Below are positions 1 to 7,733 of a DNA stretch of 64,000 nucleotides, one piece after another. Position 1 is the first letter of the stretch; each line of letters starts with the position of its first letter. The DNA lies in assembly GCF_023634865.1 (NCBI RefSeq), contig NZ_JAMLJN010000002.1, positions 124,001-188,000 on the forward strand. Reading direction: 5' to 3'. A program made the position numbers and the translations under genes. The stretch is from Flavobacterium fragile. Its GTDB lineage: Bacteria > Bacteroidota > Bacteroidia > Flavobacteriales > Flavobacteriaceae. The notes under the pieces were generated by a model. That model was not told where the DNA came from and did no database searches. It was given only the letters and a program-made list of their open reading frames with translations.

Positions 1-456
<456 letters not shown>

Positions 457-533
457 CTAAAAAATTGTAGATAAACTAATTAACTAATATTATTTTGACT
501 TCAAATTACATTATTCTCAAAAAATAAAGTTGA

Positions 534-541
534 CAAATATA
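534..541 (-). promoter_or_regulatory. Candidate -7 box for gdhA
   Basis: On the minus strand this reads TATATTTG, a full match to the Bacteroidota -7 consensus TAnnTTTG, about 85 bp before the gdhA ATG. No clear -33 TTTG sits 19 bp further upstream, so this is a tentative call. Confidence 0.4.
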
Positions 542-670
542 CATTTTTTAAAATCACTTAGTTATATTTTATATAAATTTTATATTTTTAATAGCGTTAA
601 TAACCCATGTGATTTCACTTCTTTTGTTTATAAATTAATGATTTTTTTATATTAAATATCAGTAGTTTTA

Positions 671-678
671 TATATTTG
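671..678 (+). promoter_or_regulatory. -7 box for the THC0290_0291-like gene
   Basis: TATATTTG matches TAnnTTTG. It lies 18 bp before the chosen ATG at 697 and implies a short leader. It also argues against the earlier TTG at 676 as a start codon, because that TTG lies inside the box. Confidence 0.55.
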
Positions 679-696
679 CGCCATAAAATTTTAGTA

Positions 697-1476
697 ATGG
701 CTAAAAAAGCTAAATATCTGTTTTTATTCTTATTAGGAATAAGTTTTTCTGCTAAAGCACAATTTGGATTTTCTCACGAAGTCGGAGCATTTGTTGGAGG
801 AGTTGCATTTCAGTCCGATTTTGGAGTTAGAAATGACTTTGAAACAAATGCAGGAAATACTGGATTTGCCATTGGTTTAGTTCATTACTTAAACTTTGCC
901 TACAGCCCAGAATGTAATTGTTACACTCCCGAAACTTACTTTAACGATCATTTTAAAATTCGATCAGAACTATCTTATAATAGTACTAAGTTAAATCACT
1001 TTGGTAAATGGGCAGAAAGAGATTCTGATTATGGCAGAATGCTTAAAGCGATGAAAGGCGAAACCAAAGTTACTGATATTGGTATGCAACTTGAGTACTA
1101 TCCATTTAGCATTAGAGAATTTACGGCAACAGATGGAGCCTGGGCGCCTTTTGTCAGTTTAGGTGTACATTTTTCAATTTTTGACAATCATGTTTATTCA
1201 GATTTGGGTCCCCTTGGAACACCATTAACAACATATCCAAGATATTTACCTAACGGATATTCTTCAGAAGGAGGAACTACTTGGTCTATTGTATCTTCTA
1301 TTGGTACTCGCTACAAACTTGCTGAGTTATCTGATTTATTTGTAGAATTAAGATGGCAATATTACTTTTCTGATTGGGTAGACGGATTAAGAAAAGATCC
1401 AGAAATTTGGAAAGAAAACAAGACAAATGATTGGAATGTATGGCTTAATTTTGGATACATCCACTATTTAGACTAA
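697..1476 (+). CDS. THC0290_0291-family secreted/outer-membrane protein
   Basis: A protein of 259 residues with a cleavable signal peptide (hydrophobic LFLFLLGISFS, then AKAQ). The mature part is rich in alternating aromatic and polar stretches, ends WLNFGYIHYLD and looks like a small outer-membrane beta-barrel. The segment YSPECNCYTPETYFNDHFK, with a CNC pair, resembles what I recall of the THC0290_0291 family found beside gdhA in flavobacteria. Its function is unknown. The ATG at 697 was chosen over the upstream TTG because it gives MAKKAKYLF, a normal signal-peptide start, and because the -7 box covers the TTG. It diverges from gdhA and is followed by a strong terminator. Confidence 0.7.
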   Translation: MAKKAKYLFLFLLGISFSAKAQFGFSHEVGAFVGGVAFQSDFGVRNDFETNAGNTGFAIGLVHYLNFAYSPECNCYTPETYFNDHFKIRSELSYNSTKLNHFGKWAERDSDYGRMLKAMKGETKVTDIGMQLEYYPFSIREFTATDGAWAPFVSLGVHFSIFDNHVYSDLGPLGTPLTTYPRYLPNGYSSEGGTTWSIVSSIGTRYKLAELSDLFVELRWQYYFSDWVDGLRKDPEIWKENKTNDWNVWLNFGYIHYLD

Positions 1477-1491
1477 TAATATTACAATACA

Positions 1492-1526
1492 AAAAATCCC
1501 GATTTTATCAAATCGGGATTTTTTTG
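1492..1526. terminator. Bidirectional intrinsic terminator
   Basis: Perfect hairpin AAATCCCGATTT / AAATCGGGATTT with a 4-nt loop, A-rich on the left and T-rich on the right. It serves both the upstream plus-strand gene and the convergent minus-strand PLP enzyme gene. Confidence 0.9.
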
Positions 1527-1535
1527 TTAATACTA

Positions 1536-2678
1536 CTATTTAAAAGCTTGTTCTAAATCCGCTAATAAATCTTCTATATCTTCAATTCCAACGCTCAAAC
1601 GAACTAAATCATCTGAAATACCTACTTCTTTTCTTTTATCTTCCGGAATAGATGCGTGTGTCATTAAAGCTGGGTGATTCGCTAACGATTCCACTCCACC
1701 TAAAGATTCTGCTAATGTGAACACTTTTAAATTTTCTAAAAACTTAATCGCATCTTCTTTTTTACCTGACTTGAAAGTAAACGTTACCATTCCACCAAAA
1801 CCGCTCATTTGTTTTTTTGCAATTTCATGAAAAGGATGTGACGTTAAACCTGGATAATATACTTTTTCCACTAAAGGATGATTGTTCAAATATTCCGCTA
1901 CTTTTTCACCGTTTTCGCAATGACGCTGTACACGTAAATGTAACGTTTTGATTCCTCTTAAAACCAAGAAAGAATCCATTGGTCCTAAAGTTGCGCCTGT
2001 TGCAAATTGTTTAAAGTGTAATTCTTCACCCAACGCTTTGTCTTTTATAATTAAAGCACCAGCAATAACATCTGAATGTCCGCCTAAATATTTAGTTGCC
2101 GAATGCATTACAATATCAGCACCTAAATCTAATGGTTTTTGTAAATAGGGTGTAGCGAATGTATTATCCACCGCAAACAAAATATTATGTTTTTTTGTAA
2201 TTTGAGCAATCGCAGCAATATCCGCTAATTTCATTAAGGGATTGGTTGGCGTTTCTACCCAAACCAATTTCGTGTTTTCATTGATTAACGATTGGAATTT
2301 CTCCAAATCATTCATATCCACGAAATGAAATTTGATACCGCTATCTTTATATAATCTGGTGAACAATCTGTAAGTTCCGCCGTATAAATCGTCCATTGCG
2401 ATGATTTCGTCACCTGATTTGAACATGCGTAACAAACAATCGGTTGCCGCTAATCCAGATGAAAAAGCTAAACCTCTTGCTCCGTTTTCGATACTCGCCA
2501 AAGCATCTTCTAAAGCGGTTCTTGTTGGGTTAGCTGCTCTACTATATTCATAATCACCAACCGGTTTTCCAGGACTTGATTGTACATAAGTCGACGTTTG
2601 AAATACAGGAGGCATTACGGCTCCCGTTACTTTTTCATGATGTTGCCCACCATGTATCGTTTTTGTATTGAATTTCAT
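1536..2678 (-). CDS. Cystathionine gamma-synthase / gamma-lyase family PLP enzyme
   Basis: A 380-residue Cys/Met-metabolism PLP enzyme (trans-sulfuration family, fold type I). Visible hallmarks are the N-terminal TKTIHGGQ, the GDYEYSRAANPTR segment, the cofactor-contacting SSGLAA loop, VETPTNPLM, the Asp in AVDNTFATPY, and the Schiff-base lysine (about K196) in MHSATKYLGGHSD. The C-terminal ESLGGVESLANHPA motif is also typical. Family members make cystathionine from O-acyl-homoserine and cysteine, or cleave cystathionine. Sequence alone does not separate MetB from MetC or gamma-lyase activity, so no symbol is given. It is monocistronic, convergent with the gene before it and divergent from the next. 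Confidence 0.9.
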   Translation of the reverse strand: MKFNTKTIHGGQHHEKVTGAVMPPVFQTSTYVQSSPGKPVGDYEYSRAANPTRTALEDALASIENGARGLAFSSGLAATDCLLRMFKSGDEIIAMDDLYGGTYRLFTRLYKDSGIKFHFVDMNDLEKFQSLINENTKLVWVETPTNPLMKLADIAAIAQITKKHNILFAVDNTFATPYLQKPLDLGADIVMHSATKYLGGHSDVIAGALIIKDKALGEELHFKQFATGATLGPMDSFLVLRGIKTLHLRVQRHCENGEKVAEYLNNHPLVEKVYYPGLTSHPFHEIAKKQMSGFGGMVTFTFKSGKKEDAIKFLENLKVFTLAESLGGVESLANHPALMTHASIPEDKRKEVGISDDLVRLSVGIEDIEDLLADLEQAFK

Positions 2679-2727
2679 TTGTATTAATTTTTTACAAAAT
2701 TACTGATTTTTAGAATTCAAAAGGCTG

Positions 2728-2735
2728 TATTTTTG
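2728..2735 (+). promoter_or_regulatory. -7 box for the ArsC-like gene
   Basis: TATTTTTG matches TAnnTTTG and lies 24 bp before the ATG at 2760. It would drive the two-gene ArsC-like/transporter unit. No good -33 element was seen. Confidence 0.5.
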
Positions 2736-2759
2736 CATCAGAAATTGAAAAACAACAAA

Positions 2760-3110
2760 ATGAATAAAATATACTATTTGGCTTCGTGTGATACCTGCCA
2801 AAAAATCATCAAATCACTTCCAAATTCTGATAAATTAACATTTATTGATATTCGTCAAAATCCAATTTCGGAAATCGATTTGGAAGAAATGTATCAACTT
2901 TCGGGAAGTTACGAAGCGCTTTTCAGCAAAAAAGCTCAATTATACAAATCATTAGGATTAAAAGATAAAAATCTAACTGAAGCCGATTTTAAAAAATATC
3001 TTTTAGAACATTACACCTTTTTAAGTCGACCAGTTTTTATTATCAATGGGAAGATTTACATTGGAAATAGTCCAAAAAACATTCACGAAGTAATTACCGT
3101 TTTAAGCTAA
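2760..3110 (+). CDS. ArsC/Spx-family thioredoxin-fold reductase
   Basis: A protein of 116 residues starting MNKIYYLASCDTCQKIIKSL. The CxxC (Cys10, Cys13) after the first beta strand is the redox motif of the ArsC/Spx superfamily. Later LFSKKAQLYKSLGL, LLEHYTFLSRPVFI and the Arg-Pro before the last strand also fit. Family members include glutaredoxin-coupled arsenate reductases, Spx-type regulators and YffB-like proteins. No ars genes lie nearby, so arsenate as substrate is not supported. The ATG at 2760 was chosen over a TTG nine codons earlier, because that TTG overlaps the -7 box. Confidence 0.8.
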   Translation: MNKIYYLASCDTCQKIIKSLPNSDKLTFIDIRQNPISEIDLEEMYQLSGSYEALFSKKAQLYKSLGLKDKNLTEADFKKYLLEHYTFLSRPVFIINGKIYIGNSPKNIHEVITVLS

Positions 3111-3988
3111 TGTCAAAAAGAAATTGGGCTCTAGTTGCCGCTACCTTAGTTTCCATCATTTATGGTGTGACTTTCACGATTGCCAAAGATGTAATGCCAA
3201 AATACGTTGACGCTTTCGGGTTTATCGTAATGCGTGTTGGAGGTTCCGTTTTGTTATTTTGGCTGATTTCCTTTTTTGGACCCAAAGAAAAAATCGCTAA
3301 AGAAGATTTTCCCCGAATTATTACTGCTGCGTTCTTCGGAGTTGCATTTAATATGTTGACTTTTTTCAAAGGATTGAGTTACACTTCGCCTATTATGGGA
3401 GCCGTTTTAATGGTGACTACACCTATGATTGTCCTCGTTTTATCCGCTTTTATCATGAAAGAACGCATGGAAAACCGAAAAGTGTTAGGAATTATTTTAG
3501 GCTTAGCCGGAACGATAACATTGATATTGTATGGAAAATCATTGGTAAACGCGACCAATGCAAGTTTAGGAAACTTATTGGTTTTTGTAAATGCCGTTTC
3601 CTACGGATTTTACTTAATTATCGTGAAAAAATTAATGGATAAATACAACGCCTTCACCTTCGTGAAATGGATTTATACTTTTGGATTCTTGATGGTGTTA
3701 CCATTTGGTTGGGGCGAATTTCAAGCGATAGATTTTGCTAATTTACCAACAGATATCATCTGGAAAATTGGTTTTGTAGTCGTGTTTTCGACCTTCTTAA
3801 CTTATTTGCTGAATTTAGTTTCCATGCGTGAACTTAAGCCAACAACCGTAGCGGTTTTTATCTATTTACAACCACTTTTTGCTACTATTTTCGCCGTGAG
3901 TCTAGGAAAAGACGACTTGAGTTTAGTAAAATTGATTTCGGCTATTTTAATTTTTATTGGGGTATATTTAGTAACCCAAAAAAAGTGA
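3110..3988 (+). CDS. EamA/DMT-family transporter
   Basis: A 292-residue integral membrane protein with about ten predicted helices arranged as two EamA repeats, the drug/metabolite transporter fold. The first repeat starts at IIYGVTFTIAKDVMP and the second near residue 150 (NLLVFVNAVSYGFYLIIVKK). The conserved Pro of the family is visible in IYLQPLFATIFA. Its ATG shares a base with the stop of the ArsC-like gene, so the two are translationally coupled. The substrate cannot be read from sequence; DMT members export metabolites, amino acids or drugs across the inner membrane. Confidence 0.88.
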   Translation: MSKRNWALVAATLVSIIYGVTFTIAKDVMPKYVDAFGFIVMRVGGSVLLFWLISFFGPKEKIAKEDFPRIITAAFFGVAFNMLTFFKGLSYTSPIMGAVLMVTTPMIVLVLSAFIMKERMENRKVLGIILGLAGTITLILYGKSLVNATNASLGNLLVFVNAVSYGFYLIIVKKLMDKYNAFTFVKWIYTFGFLMVLPFGWGEFQAIDFANLPTDIIWKIGFVVVFSTFLTYLLNLVSMRELKPTTVAVFIYLQPLFATIFAVSLGKDDLSLVKLISAILIFIGVYLVTQKK

Positions 3989-3995
3989 TTTAATT

Positions 3996-4307
3996 ATGAA
4001 TAAACCTACTTTATTATTTCTAACATCATTAGTTGTATTGTTTTCATCATTTAATTTTTTACAAAAAAACAACTCAATATTGGGAATTTGGACTGACGGA
4101 AGTACAGAGAATGCGACCTTTGAAATCAATAAAAAAACTATTTTCTATCTTGATTTATTAAAAGAATATGAATACAAATTAAAAAAAGATTCGTTATTCA
4201 TATTTTATGATGATTATACTTCTAAAGGAAAATTCAAAATTTCTAAAGACACTCTGTATATAACGAATGAAGGTATTGAAAGAAAGTATTGGAGATTTAA
4301 AGATTAA
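3996..4307 (+). CDS. Small secreted/anchored hypothetical protein
   Basis: A 103-residue protein with one N-terminal hydrophobic segment (TLLFLTSLVVLFSSFNFL), then a short beta-rich domain beginning SILGIWTDGSTENATFEI. That pattern resembles lipocalin-like or META-type beta sandwich proteins but is too short to assign. There is no lipobox cysteine. It starts 7 bp after the transporter stop and may be the last gene of that operon. Confidence 0.55.
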   Translation: MNKPTLLFLTSLVVLFSSFNFLQKNNSILGIWTDGSTENATFEINKKTIFYLDLLKEYEYKLKKDSLFIFYDDYTSKGKFKISKDTLYITNEGIERKYWRFKD

Positions 4308-4313
4308 ATTTCC

Positions 4314-4344
4314 CACTAAACACTAAAAACTGAACACTGAACAC
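4314..4344. repeat. Word-like intergenic repeat (CTGAACA type)
   Basis: Short degenerate tandem of ACTAAACACTAAA and ACTGAACACTGAACACT. The segment AACTGAACACTGAACACT is found again, unchanged, at about 14296-14313, and reverse-orientation relatives occur near 39848. The function is unknown. Confidence 0.6.
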
Positions 4345-4351
4345 TTTTTCT

Positions 4352-4359
4352 TATCTTTG
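4352..4359 (+). promoter_or_regulatory. -7 box for yicC
   Basis: TATCTTTG matches TAnnTTTG, 18 bp before the yicC ATG. Confidence 0.55.
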
Positions 4360-4377
4360 AAGACATTTTTATAACGT

Positions 4378-5238
4378 ATGATACACTCCATGACGGGTTT
4401 TGGGAAAGCATCTTTGCAATTACCAACCAAAAAAATTACCGTAGAAATCAAATCGCTAAACAGTAAAGGTTTAGACTTAAATACGCGAATGCCATCGGTT
4501 TTTCGTGAAATGGAATTGGGTTTACGCAATCAAATTTCGCAACGTTTAGAGCGTGGAAAGGTTGATTTTTCATTATATATAGAAGTTACAGGCGAAGAAA
4601 CGACTTCAAAAATCAATGTGCCAGTTGTAAAAGGTTACATTAACCAAATGAAAGCCGTAATTCCAAATGCAGATGAAACGGAATTAATGAAAATGGCCGT
4701 TCGTATGCCAGACGCATTAAAAACCGAGCGCGACGAAATCGATGAAAACGAATGGAAACAAATCCAAACCGTGATTGATGAAGCCTTGGAAAACATCGTT
4801 AATTTTAGAAAAGACGAAGGTGCTTCGTTGGAAAAAGAATTCCAATTAAGAATTGCCAATATTGAAAAATTAATGAACGAGGCCGTTTCTTACGATGCCG
4901 AACGTATTGAAACAGTAAAAACACGTTTACGCACTGCTTTAGATGAATTAAAAGTCAATGTAGATGAAAATCGTTTCGAGCAAGAATTGATTTTTTATTT
5001 AGAAAAGTACGACATTACCGAAGAAAAAGTGCGTTTGGGCAACCATTTAAACTATTTCTTAGAAACCTTAAACGGAACTGAAGCCAACGGAAGAAAACTA
5101 GGTTTCATCACGCAAGAAATGGGAAGAGAAATCAATACCATGGGATCCAAATCAAATCATTCCGAAATGCAAAAATTGGTGGTGATGATGAAAGATGAAT
5201 TGGAAAAGATTAAAGAACAAGTTTTAAACGTTTTATAA
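4378..5238 (+). CDS. YicC-family endoribonuclease-like protein
   Basis: A 286-residue protein with the signature start MIHSMTGFGKA and the C-terminal DUF1732 end (GRKLGFITQEMGREINTMGSKSNHSEMQKLVVMMKDELEKIKEQVLNVL region). Between them is a long acidic, helix-rich middle. E. coli YicC has been described as a ring-shaped endoribonuclease involved in small-RNA turnover; that role here is inferred from the family. In this phylum yicC normally sits directly before gmk, but here a hypothetical gene and two palindromic repeats separate them. Confidence 0.92.
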   Translation: MIHSMTGFGKASLQLPTKKITVEIKSLNSKGLDLNTRMPSVFREMELGLRNQISQRLERGKVDFSLYIEVTGEETTSKINVPVVKGYINQMKAVIPNADETELMKMAVRMPDALKTERDEIDENEWKQIQTVIDEALENIVNFRKDEGASLEKEFQLRIANIEKLMNEAVSYDAERIETVKTRLRTALDELKVNVDENRFEQELIFYLEKYDITEEKVRLGNHLNYFLETLNGTEANGRKLGFITQEMGREINTMGSKSNHSEMQKLVVMMKDELEKIKEQVLNVL

Positions 5239-5242
5239 AATT

Positions 5243-5270
5243 CCTGCAAAGTTTCCAAAACCTTGTAGGT
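5243..5270. repeat. 28-bp palindromic repeat, left copy
   Basis: CCTGCAAAGTTTCCAAAA followed by CCTTGTAGGT. It can fold on itself (CCTGCAAAG...CTTGTAGG) and is the inverse of the copy at 5788-5815 with one mismatch in 28. It sits just after the yicC stop and may act as a transcript-end hairpin. Confidence 0.8.
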
Positions 5271-5272
5271 AT

Positions 5273-5280
5273 TATTTTTG
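5273..5280 (+). promoter_or_regulatory. Candidate -7 box for the inserted gene
   Basis: TATTTTTG matches TAnnTTTG, directly after the left palindromic repeat and 25 bp before the ATG at 5305. The inserted gene would thus carry its own promoter inside the repeat-bounded segment. Confidence 0.45.
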
Positions 5281-5304
5281 AGTTATATATTATATGTAAA
5301 AACT

Positions 5305-5706
5305 ATGTGGATAAAAAATATAGCATCTTCATTCTTTAGAGGAAAGCAATGGTATAAACAACATTATCAATTTTGGGAAAAATATTTAGTTTTGAATAAT
5401 GAAAATTTAAGCAAGTTTCAAAAAAATCTTTCTAATGATGTCAAAAATTTGTTAGAATCTAATCATATTTCTTTCTTAGAAGAAATTAAAGAAGATACAG
5501 GTTTTATTATTCAAGAGAAAACTGCAAAAATAATCACTATCAAATTAACCAATGTTAAAGATTCAACATTTTGGATATATTTTGATGGTTCACGATATAA
5601 ATTAAAAGGGAAAAATCATAATTATGAAGATATAAATTATCTCAAACCAGAAGAACTAATTGACAGATATATAAAAGAAGTAAAAAAAATACTAAATATA
5701 AATTAA
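5305..5706 (+). CDS. Hypothetical protein bracketed by inverted repeats
   Basis: A 133-residue soluble protein, starting MWIKNIASSFF and rich in Lys, Asn and Tyr (FRGKQWYKQHYQFWEKYLVLN, KDSTFWIYFDGSRYKLKG). I recognise no family. The first half looks helical; the second half looks like a small beta sheet. The ATG was preferred over a TTG nine codons earlier that overlaps the -7 box. It lies between yicC and gmk, flanked on both sides by the 28-bp palindromic repeat, and its codons are markedly AT-richer than its neighbours. All of this suggests an acquired cassette. Confidence 0.65.
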   Translation: MWIKNIASSFFRGKQWYKQHYQFWEKYLVLNNENLSKFQKNLSNDVKNLLESNHISFLEEIKEDTGFIIQEKTAKIITIKLTNVKDSTFWIYFDGSRYKLKGKNHNYEDINYLKPEELIDRYIKEVKKILNIN

Positions 5707-5787
5707 GAGAAAATAATAACAGAAAAAAATAGTAATTTATCTATATAAAAAGTTGATAAAATTCTATTTGAATCCGTAATTCATACT

Positions 5788-5815
5788 ACCTACAAGGTTT
5801 TGGAAACCTTGCAGG
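5788..5815. repeat. 28-bp palindromic repeat, right copy
   Basis: ACCTACAAGGTTTTGGAAAC followed by CTTGCAGG. This is the inverted partner of 5243-5270 (27 of 28 positions). It is itself an imperfect hairpin, CCTACAAGGTTT / GAAACCTTGCAGG, lying 15 bp before gmk. Confidence 0.8.
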
Positions 5816-5830
5816 ATAACACACAACACA

Positions 5831-6403
5831 ATGACTAAAGGAAAATTATTAGTATTCTCTGCGCCATCAGGTTCAGGAAAAACCACTATAGTACGCCATT
5901 TATTAGCCCAACCCGATTTGAATTTAGAGTTTTCGATTTCGTGTACTACGCGTGCGCCTCGTGGCGAAGAAGTAGATGGGAAAGATTATTATTTTATCTC
6001 TTGGGACGAATTCAAAAAGCACATTAAAGCAGAAGATTTCGTGGAATGGGAAGAAGTATACACGGATAATTTCTACGGTACTTTAAAAACCGAGGTAGAA
6101 CGCATTTGGGCTTTAGGAAAACATGTAATTTTTGACATTGATGTAGCAGGCGGATTACGTATCAAAAGCAAATTTCCAAACGAAACGTTAGCGGTTTTCG
6201 TAAAACCACCAAGTGTTGACGAATTAAAACGTCGTTTAAAACAGCGTTCTACAGAAAGCGAAGATAAAATCAACATGCGTATTGCAAAAGCATCGGTTGA
6301 ATTAGCCACCGCACCTCAATTTGACACCATTATCAAAAATTATGATTTAGATGTGGCAAAAGAAGAAGCGTATCAATTGGTAAAGGATTTTATTAGTAAA
6401 TAG
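5831..6403 (+). CDS. gmk: Guanylate kinase
   Basis: A 190-residue cytoplasmic enzyme that phosphorylates GMP to GDP with ATP. The P-loop is SAPSGSGKTT (about residues 10-19). The GMP-binding segment SCTTRAPRGEEVDGKDYYFIS contains the conserved Arg, Tyr and Glu residues, and the lid region KRRLKQRSTES and the IKNYDLD segment near the end are typical. The length is normal for the family. It probably shares a transcript with nadD, although the gap between them holds an unusual repeat. Confidence 0.97.
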   Translation: MTKGKLLVFSAPSGSGKTTIVRHLLAQPDLNLEFSISCTTRAPRGEEVDGKDYYFISWDEFKKHIKAEDFVEWEEVYTDNFYGTLKTEVERIWALGKHVIFDIDVAGGLRIKSKFPNETLAVFVKPPSVDELKRRLKQRSTESEDKINMRIAKASVELATAPQFDTIIKNYDLDVAKEEAYQLVKDFISK

Positions 6404-6448
6404 GTAAAAGGTATTGGGCAAAAGGTCATTGGTAAAATAGCACAAATG

Positions 6449-6486
6449 AACCCAAAACCCAAAACCCAAAACCCAAAACCCAAACA
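6449..6486. repeat. C3A4 heptamer tandem repeat upstream of nadD
   Basis: Five CCC tracts (6451, 6458, 6465, 6472, 6479), each separated by AAAA with an exact 7-bp period. The minus strand therefore reads (GGGTTTT)n, the form of a G-quadruplex or ciliate telomere repeat. It ends 7 bp before the nadD ATG. Confidence 0.95.
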
Positions 6487-6487
6487 A

Positions 6488-7069
6488 ATGAAAATCGGAT
6501 TGTATTTCGGAACGTTTAATCCCATTCACATTGGGCATTTGATTATTGCCAATCACATGGCAGAACATTCTGATTTGGATCAAATTTGGATGGTGGTAAC
6601 GCCGCACAATCCGCACAAGCAGAAAAGTTCGTTGTTAGATGATTACCATCGTTTGCACATGGTGCATTTGGCAACGGAAGATTACCCTAAAATCCAACCT
6701 TCAGATATCGAATTCAAATTGCCGCAGCCGAATTATACGGTTAATACTTTAGCACATCTGCAAGAAAAATTCCCCAAACACGAGTTTTCATTAATCATGG
6801 GCGAAGACAATTTGAACTCACTCCATAAGTGGAAAAACTACGAAATCATTTTGCAAAATCACGATATTTATGTCTATCCGCGATTAAATTCAGGTGAGAT
6901 TGACGAACAATTTGTGAATCATCCAAAAATTCATCGCGTAGGTGCACCAGTAATTGAATTGTCTTCTACTTTCATTCGCGAAAGCATTAAAAACGGTAAA
7001 AATGTAGTACCGATGTTACCGAATAAAGTTTGGGAATACGTGGAACATAATTTGTTTTATAAGAAGTAA
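6488..7069 (+). CDS. nadD: Nicotinate-nucleotide adenylyltransferase
   Basis: A 193-residue nucleotidyltransferase making deamido-NAD from nicotinate mononucleotide and ATP. The start MKIGLYFGTFNPIHIGHL holds the HIGH-type motif (HIGH at 14-17), and ELSSTFIRESI near residues 158-168 is the ISSTxIR motif. MGEDNLNSLHKWKNY is also diagnostic. An in-frame ATG 14 codons upstream would add NPKPKTQNPKPK encoded by the C3A4 repeat; I chose the second ATG because the enzyme family starts there. It is downstream of gmk and 7 bp ahead of a lipoprotein gene. Confidence 0.95.
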   Translation: MKIGLYFGTFNPIHIGHLIIANHMAEHSDLDQIWMVVTPHNPHKQKSSLLDDYHRLHMVHLATEDYPKIQPSDIEFKLPQPNYTVNTLAHLQEKFPKHEFSLIMGEDNLNSLHKWKNYEIILQNHDIYVYPRLNSGEIDEQFVNHPKIHRVGAPVIELSSTFIRESIKNGKNVVPMLPNKVWEYVEHNLFYKK

Positions 7070-7076
7070 TGAAATT

Positions 7077-7658
7077 ATGATTAAAAAAATTTTCATACTC
7101 GTTTTTATTTCTCTCCTGATTTCTTGTTCTGAAAAGCAATTTACATTTGAAAAATACGCAAACTACCCTGTAAAATTTGCCAAGAAAAAATTTGTTTATC
7201 CAAATGATGAATTTGAAATTTTCCTACCATTGAATTGGGAAAGTAAAGTTGAAGACTATGAAAATAACGATGAAATAATTTTAGGAATCGATGCTGTTTC
7301 AAAACCTGACAATGAAAACTTTATCTACGCAATAAGTGTTCAAAAAATGAAACCATTTTCATCAAAAAAAGATTTGAAATCTGAATATGATTATCTCATT
7401 CAAAAAATCAAACAAAAAGATTCTTTCATAATCATTGATTCAGGGAAAACAGATTTTCTGATTAATGAGGCATACTTTATCCATTCTAAATCTAATTCTG
7501 GAAATTATGGCGAATTAGAAATGATAACCATAATTACTAAAAGTAGTACTGAAAATAATTATTTTTATTTAAATGCCAGCGCTTCTAGAACTAAAGAATT
7601 AAATAAAAATATGTCAATGATGTTAAATTGTTTAAAGACGTTTAAACAAAATAATTAG
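7077..7658 (+). CDS. Hypothetical lipoprotein
   Basis: A 193-residue protein with a type II signal peptide: KKIFILVFISLLIS then Cys (lipobox LISC, Cys17). The mature protein has a middle segment FEIFLPLNWESKVEDYENNDEIILGIDA and IYAISVQKM that resembles PsbP/DUF1795-like folds, but the match is weak and no function is proposed. It lies 7 bp after nadD in the same direction and probably shares its transcript. Confidence 0.7.
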   Translation: MIKKIFILVFISLLISCSEKQFTFEKYANYPVKFAKKKFVYPNDEFEIFLPLNWESKVEDYENNDEIILGIDAVSKPDNENFIYAISVQKMKPFSSKKDLKSEYDYLIQKIKQKDSFIIIDSGKTDFLINEAYFIHSKSNSGNYGELEMITIITKSSTENNYFYLNASASRTKELNKNMSMMLNCLKTFKQNN

Positions 7659-7703
7659 TTATCTCTTAACATTCCTTTACCATTCGTTCCCAATCCCATT
7701 GCG

Positions 7704-7711
7704 TAACTTTG
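7704..7711 (+). promoter_or_regulatory. -7 box for the Fe-alcohol dehydrogenase gene
   Basis: TAACTTTG matches TAnnTTTG, 22 bp before the ATG at 7734. Confidence 0.55.
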
Positions 7712-7733
7712 TATTCTTAAAAAATAAAATGTT

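Noticed and set aside
5243..5815. Insertion sequence with terminal inverted repeats
   Set aside because: The enclosed gene is not a transposase, there is no visible target-site duplication, and each repeat is itself a palindrome of an intergenic type.
6449..6486. CRISPR or short-spacer array
   Set aside because: The unit is 7 bp with no spacers; it is a simple tandem repeat.
6446..6487. N-terminal 14-residue extension of NadD
   Set aside because: It is encoded by the C3A4 repeat and absent from the family; the second ATG gives the conserved start.
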